From positions 868,001 through 932,000 of the forward strand of contig OZ287698.1 of the NCBI GenBank assembly GCA_965649825.1: DNA of 64,000 nucleotides, given 5' to 3'. Under the pieces are notes generated by a model. It had not been told where the DNA came from. It worked only from the letters and a program-made list of their open reading frames with translations, and did not search any database. Shown one piece after another: positions 33,712 through 43,481 of this stretch (the stretch's first letter is position 1; each line of letters opens with the position of its first letter). The translations under genes and the position numbers were made by a program. This stretch comes from Penicillus capitatus. Taxonomy: Eukaryota; Chlorophyta.

Positions 33712-34593
33712 ATGCATTGCGCACTCGGAGTGGCACTGTTTCTGCTGTTCGCGGTTCAGTCTTCGACGTTCGCTGTCCGTGCTTTCCCGAATCGACTGCT
33801 TCGTAGGCAACCCAGGCACACCCGATACATCGTCCCGTCGACAATGGACGCTCTCTCAAATCACCAGGTTGGAAATCCATGCACCCTTTCTGAATCGCTA
33901 AATGAATCCTATAGCTATATTTGGCGAGGTTTTCAACGGAACCGACTGGTTCGGTAACGATTTCAACAAAACGCCGTCCGCCCTCCTGGCTCTAACGGCC
34001 TCCCGTAGGAAACGATATCACGAGGATCGACGGCCTTGGGAATCCCGTGGCCTGCAGAGATGAATGCCTTTCGCTGGGCGACAGTATCCATCAACTCTCT
34101 GATGCCGCATCACATTCGAACGACGCTACATGGTCTAGGATGCAAAGCGTACGTCTATCGCACAGACACTGATGAGTGCTTCCTGAAGTTCGCAGCTGGA
34201 ACGCCGAGACCGTGTGATGTCTGTTTCGGTCGCTATGATCTTGAGGAGGTAATCCAATGCTATGCTTGCTGTATCCATCCATTCTTCACACCAGCGACAT
34301 CTGCATTGCTCACAGGTTCCTCCTCCGGCATGCAATGCTACCTTTGGCGAAGATCGATTCGGCGGTGATTTGACCGATGGACCCATCACGAGCGTTACAC
34401 AGCCTAAAGTGTGTTGCACGTTGTGCAAGTGTAATCCTGGTCTGTCACCTTCCTCTGAAGTGCGATGCGTGACTCAATGCTCTTTGTAGATTGCGTGGGA
34501 TGGGTGTGGAGACGCGACTTCGCTCATTGTTGGCTGAAAGCAGTGCTGACTGAAACCTCTCCATGTCCCGCCTGCGTACGCGGCGACAAGTGA
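33712..34593 (+). CDS. Secreted PAN/Apple-domain protein, PAN-A right copy
   Basis: ATG 33712 gives signal peptide MHCALGVALFLLFAVQSS. An intron (about 33803-33915) leads to PIFGEVFNGTDWF, then a 58-bp intron, then GNDITRIDGLGNPVACRDEC. The next exons are AYVYRTDTDECFLKF with PCDVCFGRYDLEE, then FGGDLTDGPITSV with CCTLCK, then CVGWVWRRDFAHCWLKAVL and CPACVRGDK, stop TGA 34591-34593. All introns have GT-AG ends. Both modules retain the PAN cysteines. It differs from the left copy by only a handful of residues. Confidence 0.7.
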
Positions 34594-36099
34594 ATATCGT
34601 CGATCCTGCAAGTGCGTATGGTTTCTCTTGTCCTTTCACGAAACGGTCATGCTGTTTTTACAGAACGAATGTCTCTCTGCAAGGGGGTACGCCTTTTTTC
34701 TTTGGGCGCGCACGGCGCCTGTACTTCTGATGAAGGATTCACATAACCATTTCGGAAATCGACCACTGCGCTGGTCGTTCGGTCTGTCGGCGATGAGAAA
34801 GGCGAAAGGGGCAGGACACTTCTTTGAATGCAACGCTTGTCTGTTTAAAGCTCGCCTTTGAGAACGATCGCATCCTTCGCACGTAGAACTTCTACTCTCC
34901 CCTCGACACACGCCTGCACGACTCGTCCGTTTACTACTCGTTCGGGACTCGGCCGTGTCGATCATTCGCACATGCGTCGTGTTGAATCTTGATCGGCTGC
35001 TTTCACTTTCTGCTGCGAATTGCTTCAAACAGACGGAAAGACCGTTCGAGCGGATGTCCATCGAGAGAAGCGCGACAGTGAGATGCTCTCCGATGGATCA
35101 AGGCGTCGCAACGGCATCGTCCTTCTTTGATCATCTGTCGGCGCGCAGAATGTCGTCTGGTGTCCAGGATTGTTTCCGACGGTCCTTAACCGAGATTGCC
35201 CTCGATGGCTCGCAGGACGCAGACCACTGATTCCATCAAGTTTGTGTGTGCGTTCGCTTGCTACGCCTTCGGGCGATGTTGCAACGTACGACAATCAAGC
35301 AGCGATCGATCCGCGAGAACACAGTAGTCCTGCGTTTGGTTTCATGCCTCTCGTTCTCCTCTTGGAGAAGTGAGCGCATGACGTAGAACCGCGTTAACGC
35401 ATTCGGCATATCTGCGATTCTGTGTTCCTCTCTTTTCGAGCCTAGCGGAGGCGTGCGCGCTTAAACTCCGGTCGCCCAATTTCGCCTTGAACTTCTTGGG
35501 GATGCCCTGTGCTTTGGGTTATTGTTGATCCACCTCCTTACTCAGGTAAAATAGACAATTGTCGTGTCACACTTCGAAAACGCTTCCGCATGGAGCCAGC
35601 TCACCTTTCTGACAGTATCAACTTCAAGACGTGCACAAAGTCTAAACAACCGTGCTTCAGATTCTCTGTAAACGACAGCAGTCGACTGGTGTTCCACGCA
35701 GGCGCAACGTTGTATGGCATGATCGCCCACGGCTGGTAATGACGTGACGTGCCCTGAAGCGCAGATCGCGATATCGCTCGATGTTGGGCCACGCCACGCG
35801 TTCATGTTCCTCTTGGTTCTGTCCTGTCACGATACACTTTCGAAAAACGCGACACTCTAAACGGCGAACCCCTGCGCGTCTATCTCCCTTGGCAAAAGAA
35901 TGGCTTACGATTTGACAGGGGCAGACCGAGTTGGGGTACGATTTGGCATCAACCGAAGGCAGCGCCACGGCGACCGAAGGATACAAACTTGACGTGATCT
36001 GAGTCGAAGACCGCATTCGGTTTCCCCCGAAATGCTCGACGGTTGATATATGTATCCCTCTACAGAAGCGCTCGATGGATGCGAAGTGTGATCGGTTCC
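34594..36099. other. Flank of right arm and outer junction, no supported gene
   Basis: 34594-35695 mirrors the left flank. From 35696 the sequence is unique and leads into the purH remnant. The 183-aa minus-strand ORF 35905-36456 runs opposite the purH similarity and is a shadow. Confidence 0.45.
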
Positions 36100-36324
36100 C
36101 CAAGAGAACACGGCATTGATTGTCGATGGTGACCAGGGGGCTGTGTTAGCAAGCGATGCATTCTTTCCTTTCTCTTGGAGCGATGCCGCGGAAAAAGCGT
36201 GCCAAGCAGGAGTGACCGCAATTGTGCAGCCCGAAGGGCAGCATTCGCGATTCCGATGCGTGGACTGTAGCAACAAGTACGGAGTGGTGCGTGTCTTCGC
36301 CGCATCCGTCTCTTCAAACATTGA
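36100..36324 (+). pseudogene. purH: purH (AICAR transformylase / IMP cyclohydrolase) 3'-end remnant
   Basis: The plus strand encodes GAVLASDAFFPF and AGVTAIVQP, then VDCSNKYGVV, the near-terminal blocks of bacterial-type PurH. Three one-base frame changes occur in this short stretch: an extra base near 36236, a missing base near 36260, and a missing base near 36300. After these the expected terminal frame ends at TGA 36322-36324. Only the last ~65 codons were found, and nothing recognisable of the catalytic N-terminal regions lies upstream. A dead fragment at the edge of the palindrome, or an exon hit by consensus errors; I favour the former. Confidence 0.65.
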
Positions 36325-36450
36325 TGCGCCCATTACATCTGTCTTTTCGAAAAAGAATGAGATTTCACACTCTTCGTCGGACACACAGAATCGATCAGTA
36401 GAAGATATAGGGCGGTAAAAGCGGATGTACGGTTGTTTGACTTGGTCTCG

Positions 36451-38157
36451 ATGCACAACAACATTCGGTCCGCGATCGATCCCCTATGGCTTGCTCAGTG
36501 TCGACTGAGACGCGGGCGTTACGATGACTGCATCGAGACATGCACCCTCTTACTCGAACGGAATCGACTCGACACAGCGGCGTGGTTTCTCAAATGCCGG
36601 GCACTATCGTTGAAGACGTGGGTCAACGATCTCGACATCGAAGAAGAGGTGCGCTTTTTACCAAGGCATACGCTCTAGTTGGCATGCCTAATGGACAGAC
36701 GTTGGGGGATGCGTTGATGGATAGCAATAGAGCCACAACGACGAACCCTCGGCCAGGCACTTCATTCAGTCGTCCATTCGACACGGCAACGCTCGTTGAG
36801 ACCATGACGCATCGGTTTTCGGATTCGTGGGCCTTGTTTGGATAGGAGGCGTCTGCTGCGACGAAACCAAGGACACGGGGTGGCCGTCCGCCAAGTGGTT
36901 TTGTTCGTCCCGCCACGGCAGCGCGTCCAGCGACGTCGCGTCGACCGACTACCGCGTCCTTTCGCCCAGGGACGTCCAGTGTCGTGCGCATGACGACGGC
37001 GGCGCAGCGCGCGCAAACGCACAACGATGTCTTCCTACACGCCGGTTCCACAGATGTCCGAGAATTCGCCAAGAACCGTTCGTGCACCCGAGTACTGTGC
37101 GACTACTATCTCTATCACGAACACGACGCACAGAAGGCATTCGATCTCTGCCTCGCTGCTGGGCAAGAAGGTCGCTGAGCGTGACAACTGGATCGCGTTC
37201 ACTACTGCGGACCGTCTACGTGTTAGGAGAGAAGGATTGGTGGTGGTCGGCGCGCTGTGGGAAGTGCTGCTACCAACTCGGCATGTTGCGAGAAGCGGAG
37301 GCGCATTTTCGCTCCTCCCTTGCCCAGCAGACGATGGTCTTATCGTCGCTAGAGTTGGCGAAGATCGACATCAAGCGCGATCAGCCCAACGGGGCATTGG
37401 CGACATACGATGCCTGTCTGTCTGCGATACCTGGCGACGTCGACGCCTTACTCGGCAAAGCACGCATCTATGACATGCTCAATGATCAGGCAGCAGCAGT
37501 GGCGGCGTTTCGAGAGGTGTTGAGAATGGACGGATCGAATGTCGAAGCCCTTTCCTGTCGGGCTGCGATGCACTATCACAACGACGAGCCTCAGATCGCG
37601 CTGCGCATCTATCGTCGTCTGCTGCAGATGGGCATCGGTCATGCAGAGATCTGGAACAATATCGGGCTCTGTAGTTTAGCGATGTCACAGTATGACATCA
37701 CGCTCCACTGCCTTCAGCAAGCACTACGGATGGGCACCGACACGATCGCCGCCGACATCTGGTACAACATCGGTAAGACTCCACGAATGGAGTGATGGAG
37801 TGACGTGGGGTGGATACAGGGCGTGTGTCTTTGACGGTGGGCGAAGTGGACATGGCTGAACAGGCATGGTCCATCGCGATCTCTCTGGATCCTGCGCATG
37901 CCGAGGCGTTGAACGACCTCGGTGTCATGTTTAAGGAACGTGGAAGAGATGCCTCGGCTCGGATATGTTACGAGAGATCGCGCACGGCGAAGGCAGATGC
38001 GTTGGAACCGTCGTTCAATGGAGCAACGGATGCGTTGGAACGGAGAGACATTCAAAGCGCTTTCGTCTTTTTGAAACGGGCACTGGAGATTTCCCCAGAT
38101 CACACCGAGTCCATGCAACTGTTTGCCGATGTCTTGTCCGAGTTGTCACAGAACTGA
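36451..38157 (+). CDS. BBS8: BBS8/TTC8, TPR subunit of the BBSome
   Basis: Collinear with BBS8 over its whole length. The N-terminal DPLWLAQCRLRRGRYDDCIE and AAWFLKCRALSLKTWV are followed by the family's NPRPGTSFSRP and RPATAARPATS/RRPTTASFRPGTS Thr/Arg/Pro linker. Then come DWWW-like and GKCCYQLGMLREAEAHF, and TPR repeats including RIYRRLLQMG, NNIGLCSLAMSQYD and DIWYNIG. Start ATG 36451, stop 38155-38157. Introns at about 36649-36707, 36809-36844 and 37774-37819 join in frame. The junction around 37173-37232 could not be made in frame with GT-AG sites (off by one base). The BBSome carries membrane proteins in and out of cilia, so the organism builds a cilium or flagellum. Confidence 0.85.
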
Positions 38158-38161
38158 CCTT

Positions 38162-41100
38162 CTAAACAAAAGCCAAGAAATGCAGAATAGTAAAATAGAC
38201 ACACAAGATGTAACGCAATATGGGATGACGCATAAGGAGAATAAAACCACGATCCATAAAATCGGCTCCACGGATACAGAGGCTGAGGTATTTCATGGCA
38301 GGAATACCGCGCAGCATTCCAGATAGTGGCTGAAATCCTGAAGGATCGCCGCCGGAGAGTACGGCTGCTTCGACATCGTATCCACGATCCTCGTCCTTTT
38401 TGTTGCTCAGACCGCCGACCATCACCGGGACTTCGCTCGGACCGGCGTCAAAAGCAGGAGACGATTTTCTGGCTTCGTCCAAAGTGACGCGAAGGGATTC
38501 CACTTCTGCGTAAAGATCAGCTTCTCTCTGCTCTGCCTGCGTGGCTCTGTCTTGCAAGGCTTGGAGCTCAGCAGCAGGGACTGGCGACTTTGGAGTCGGC
38601 TGAGATTGACCGGCAATCGCCAGGGCTGTCTCCAAACGCACGATCTTCTGATGCAATCCAGGCACATCGTCTGCCTGAGCTCTGAGCTGTTGGATCTGTT
38701 CCGTTAGCGTTTTGTTCGCTGCCGTTGCCTGCTGCAGTTGTAACTGAAGAGTTGAGATATGCTCCGGACTGACCGACTGCTTCTCTGCCGTCTGCAGAGC
38801 GCCTTTAAGGGAATCAATCTCTTCCAAGAGACCATACTGGTACTGCTTTGCTTCTTCGAGCTGTTTCTGCCCTTCCTGCTCTTGGGACCGATAAGCGGTC
38901 AATTGATTCTGAAGATGGCCTGTCTCTTGCTGCAGTACGTGCAGTTCGTTCTGGAGTCGATCTCTGGACGTCTCCATCTCGGCGGCTTCTTTTCTTGCTG
39001 CCGCAATGTCCTCTTTGAGTTGTTGGATATCAGTTTCGCGAGCTTCTGTCAAATCGCGCTGCCCGACTGACCAGTTGTGGCGCACTTGCTCGAGCTCAGA
39101 TGTCATTTCCATCAGCTGTGCCTCCGCCGTCTGAAATTTCGTCTTTAGACTCTCGACCTCTACTTCTTTGCGTGACAGGAGTGACTGGACTCGTGATACG
39201 TCGTCACTCTTGGCGGTGAGAGAGTTTTTGAGATTTGATAGGTCTTCGTGCGTGCTTTCTGACTTTTGCTGCACATGCGCCATCTCTTTTTGCACGTCCT
39301 CCCATTGATGGCGCATGGAAATTTTCTCCTCTTCGGCACGACGTCTCTCTCGATCTGCAATCTCGGCAATTTCTAGCGCTTCACTTAAAGCGCTGTCCAG
39401 TTCAGAAAGCTTCTGATGTGCCTTTTGTTCCTCCTGTGTCTTCTCGGAAAGTGTTGCTTCCAACTCGGATACTTTATCGATAAGGGGCTCTAGTTCTGAC
39501 ACCTTTGCTCTAAAAAACTCCAACTCTGATACTTTATCGATTAGGGGCTCCAGTTCTGACACCCTGGCCCTAAGAGACTCCAGCTCGGATACTTTATCCA
39601 TAAGGGGCTCCAGTTCAGACACCCTCGTTCTGAGAGGTTCCAATTCTGAAACTTCGTCGACAAGGGGTTCCAGCTCTGATACCCTTGCCCTAAGAGACTC
39701 CAACTCGGATACTTTATCGATAAGGGGCTCCAGCTCTGATACCCTGGCCCTAAGAGGCTCCAACTCCTCAACAGATTGTTCAACGGAGTGCAGTTGAGCG
39801 ATGAGTTGAGATCGTTCTTCCATTAGAGCCTGAAATCGCGTGGAGTAATCTGCAGATTCCTCTTCCAGCCTGGCATTCAAGGAAGCAATCACAGTATCTT
39901 TGGATTGTATGTCTTCCATCGCTGTTTCAATCTGCTGCTCCATCTTGTCTGTCTGAATGAGATACTCCTGAATCTTTGCTGCCAGCCGCTCCAGTTCTGC
40001 ATCCCTTTCCTCAAGAGCCTCTTGACTTTGTTCTCGAATCTTTTCGATCTCACTCGTGACTGCATTCAGCTGATTCTCCTTCTCTTTAAGCGTCTCGCTT
40101 TTCAGAGCCAATTCGTCGTTGAATTGATCCGTCTGAGCCATGAAATCATGGAACTGTCCTTTCAGAGCCAAGATCTCTTGCTCTCTCTTGCCCAACAGAT
40201 CATCCTGTTGCGCTCTCTCTGCTGCCACCATTTCTTTCTCTACCTCCATTCCTTCGATCTGTTCCTGCAGACCGTTCACAGCCTCTTCTTTCTCTGCAAG
40301 TGAATGTTCCTTCTCTTTGAGCTCTTCTTTGAGCAAGACGTTCGTTTGATGGACGTGCTGAAGGGCTTCCATTTCTTGCTCTCTCTGATCGAGCATCTCG
40401 GAGAGGTCCTCGATCTCGGCGGCCTTGTGTTGCAAGGCCTCGTCCATCTGAGCTCTCAATCCATCCATCGCTGTCTCCTGCGAAACGACTTGGTTGTTCT
40501 TCACTTCAAGCTCCTGCTGACATTGCTCCAACAGACTATGGACAGATCGCAGCTCAGCCTCCTGCATCTCTGTTCTCTGCTCCAGTGAAACGCATGATTC
40601 CTTCGACTCTGTCAGATCGGTAACGAGTGCATTCAGTTCTTTGTCCTTTGCTTCCACGAGAGTGCCGATCTCTTTTAAGTCACCCTCCAAAGCTGCCGCC
40701 TTCTCCTCTGTCGCAGACCTGTCATCACGAATCTACTGATCCCGTTTTCTAAGCGATGTCGGTCTGCTGACTTTTCAGTTTCTGCGTCTCTGAGCTGTGC
40801 CCTGATTTCATCCAACTCTTCGAGAGGAACCATCTGCTGTGTCGCCGCTGTCTGCGTATGAGCAAGACTGGCACGTAGCTCTTCGACTTCTGCCTTCAGA
40901 GAATCGTTTTCAACGTTTCTATCATAACTCTGCTTTCGCAACTTATCAAACTGCTGTTTCGCATGTTTCATCTTACTCTACGCACAGCACAACAAACGCA
41001 TCGTCAACCCAGCAAACAGATTGGGGACAGGCACTGTCTAACAGCTGTTACATACCAAGAGAGCATCTTTCTCTGTTTGCAACTCCTCCAGTGCAACAGT

Positions 41101-41907
41101 GGCAGATTCTTCTCGTTCTGTCGCCTCTTCCAGCAGTCTTTTCAATTCGTTCACTTCTTCACTTGATGTGACAGGTTCTCTCTTCTCAGCCTTCGTCTGT
41201 CTGAGAACTTCCAACTCTGCCAAGAGAGCAGCATGATGTTCCGACATCTCCTGATTCGCCTTTAGAGACGTCTGTAATTGCGCAGAGAGTTCTTGCTTCT
41301 CCTCATCCAACGACGTGCAGTTATTGCGCAGCTGATGCACATCTTCTTCCAATGCCACGATTCTCTGAGAGAGTTCCCGATCGCGTTCCACCAGATCCGT
41401 CATCTGAGAATGAAGGTGCTGGAGCTCCTGCTCTTTCTCGTGGACCTGTTCGAAAAGGATGGACGTCATCCGTGGCATATTTTTCATCCACGATGCACAC
41501 GACCTTGGATTTGAGATCTGTGATCGATCGGAGATGCGTTTCGGCATCCTGTGTCGCATCCGCCGACGTCTTCCATTTCTTTGCCTCCTAAAATACAATA
41601 CTGCTTTACTCTCTTCATCATCTGGATGGCTTCTTGCCTTTGGCTGTGTTGTGGTTGTTGAATCATTGTGCCACACGCCATTGGCCGCGGCGATTTCGCG
41701 AAAGACCTCGGGGACATACATCGTCGTCGGTCTTCCTTCGCTCTTCGCGCCACTCTTTGTCTTTGTCGTTTCGAAGTCATAGTACGCTTGCCAGGCTAGG
41801 CGCCTCTCCTCGTCTGTCTGCTTCACGTCTTTTCGCTTCTCCTTCGCTGCCAATGTCTGGTGCCACACATCGAGGCCCTCGAGCTTGGCACGGAGTTCGG
41901 GATTCAT
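38162..41907 (-). CDS. Golgin-84-like coiled-coil protein with C-terminal membrane anchor
   Basis: About 1200 aa, mostly uninterrupted heptad-rich coiled coil, with a 21-aa internal repeat (VSELEPLIDKVSELESLRAR type, about 39450-39780). The C-terminus FILLMRHPILRYILCVYFTI followed by LHFLAFV resembles golgin-84/CASP tail anchors (RxPxxR, aromatic-rich helix, LHLxxF). The first ATG of the N-terminal exon is 41907. A 53-bp intron near 40710-40765 restores the frame exactly, and introns near 41460-41515 and 41590-41620 are also likely. Golgins tether vesicles at Golgi membranes. Its stop codon is only 4 bp from that of convergent BBS8. The N-terminal ~100 residues (KLEGLDVWHQTLAAKEKR) are not recognised. 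Confidence 0.7.
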
Positions 41908-41992
41908 GCTGGTGACGACGACGTAGTGGACACGCAAATCGTACCGCGTTTGAGGGAGACCACGACAAGACACGCGATGATGTGACGTTTGA

Positions 41993-42816
41993 CTACTCAG
42001 GAGAGTATGGCGTCAAAGGTGCCGTCTGAAAAGCAGCTCCTTCGCGGTAAGTGATCACACCGACGACGTTTTGACCTCCCTTCTTCTCCACTTTCACAGC
42101 GGCGCGCAATTTGCCTTTGATCAAAACGGAGCCATCTTCGGCGACACTGTAATCCAAGAGCTTCGGCTGCATGGAAAGGAGTTTGGGGATATCGGTGACG
42201 CCTTTGGAGGTGAGATGCTCCACAACGGGCTTCAAATGATCCTCAACGCCGTAACCCAGAATCGAAAAGCACAGCGACGCCATGTTGCACAGCTGCCCCT
42301 CTGTGATGCCTTGATCGATCAAGTACACGCACTAGATCAGACGTTGACGAAAGTGTGAGATCATTCGAAATGATGTGACGTCGCCTACGGCAGCTTTGAC
42401 GGTGTCGGGAGTCGTGACGAGCTGTTTCTTGGCGATGCGTTCAGTGACGCCATCGATCCATGATTTCTCCCATCCTATATGAGATCTTGTTTGAGAATTG
42501 GGCGCCGGGATGTCGGTATGGGGATGCCTAATGTTGTGAGGTACTTGACGATGTCATCGATCGGCGAGCTCTCGACATCGAAGGACGAGGCACTTTCCGT
42601 CAAGGCAGCCCCGACAGACCAATACGCACTCCGTTGCCGCCTGTCGTAGTAGACAGCCACTCTACACAGATGCGAGTGTAGATGGCTGTATGAAAAGAGG
42701 AAGGAACCGAGAGGAGCGTCGTCCGAGGAGAATGCGCCGAGAAGGGAGGGGATAGATGCCCGTCCTTCGAGGAAGAAGAGATGGACGGGTCGCTGTCCAA
42801 ATTGAAACGCTGCCAC
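41993..42816 (-). CDS. mTERF-like protein (tentative)
   Basis: The C-terminal exon contains LKPVVEHLTSKGVTDIPKLL and QPKLLDYSV, matching the mTERF motif (alpha-alpha repeat with a P..L..S turn), preceded by LCFSILGYGVEDH. An upstream exon (42475-42816) includes IDDIVKYLTTLGIPIPT. Exons are probably joined across short introns near 42310-42370 and 42460. I could not define the 5' end. mTERF proteins act on nucleic acid in mitochondria or plastids. The final ~35 residues have no motif. Confidence 0.5.
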
Positions 42817-43481
42817 TCAACATGGATGCAAGAACGACGCTGCACGAAAAACGGTCGGGACGGCGTCTCCTGCAGACAGATGACGTCATGTCATGTCATC
42901 CCGCATCTCTAGAAATGCAACACATTTTGACGCGTACTGAAATGGCGAGTCAGATCCTGACTCTAAACCAAACACTCTTCTCTTCGCGTATCCGGCAAAG
43001 ACTCAGAGATTCTCGTTATCGTGCGTGCTTGACTGATGCATTCCTTTTCTGAATCTCTTTCATCTGTTCTTCAGTTAGAAACAAGGCGTGTGTCCTCGAT
43101 GACGCCAGTAGAGGTCAGCAGACAAGAAATCTAATCGAGAGCATAACAATACGTTCGACGGTGTACAGTCACGTTTACAAACCGACAACCGAAGAGGCAG
43201 CGAATGAATAAGATTCTGTCTATCTGCCGTTCAAAGACGGAGGTACCTTGTGAGTATTTCTTGTATCTAGATCATCGCTGTCCACGAACGACAGTACCCT
43301 ACGGTTACGTAATGACAGGTAACTCTGTACAAAGAAGTGACGTCGTTATTTCTTTTCTAATAGGTCACATCAACAGATAGTAAGTATAAGAACCGCTTCC
43401 TCGTAGAACGCCATGTACTTGTTCGATATCTTTTGTCTATAACCTGTGCTTGTTCAATATCTTCTGTCTATAACTGCATCG
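42817..43481. other. Intergenic between mTERF-like and Patched-like genes
   Basis: Probably contains the 5' exon of the mTERF-like gene and the promoter of the Patched-like gene. A short direct repeat (CTTGTTC.ATATCTT.TGTCTATAAC) occurs at about 43422-43445 and 43449-43474, just upstream of the start codon. Confidence 0.45.

Larger units (their letters stand above)
26597..35695. repeat. Right arm of large inverted repeat
   Basis: Reverse complement of 7285-14655, interrupted by the LTR element at 27488-29261. Without it the arm is about 7.3 kb, the same as the left. Gene order is mirrored: minisatellite, E element, PAN-C remnant, PAN-B, degenerate region, PAN-A, flank. Small frame-changing differences from the left arm show that the two arms are not perfectly homogenised. 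Confidence 0.9.

Noticed and set aside
40675-40971. Frameshift in the golgin between two coiled-coil ORFs
   Set aside because: A 53-bp GT-AG intron joins the two frames exactly and keeps the heptad pattern.
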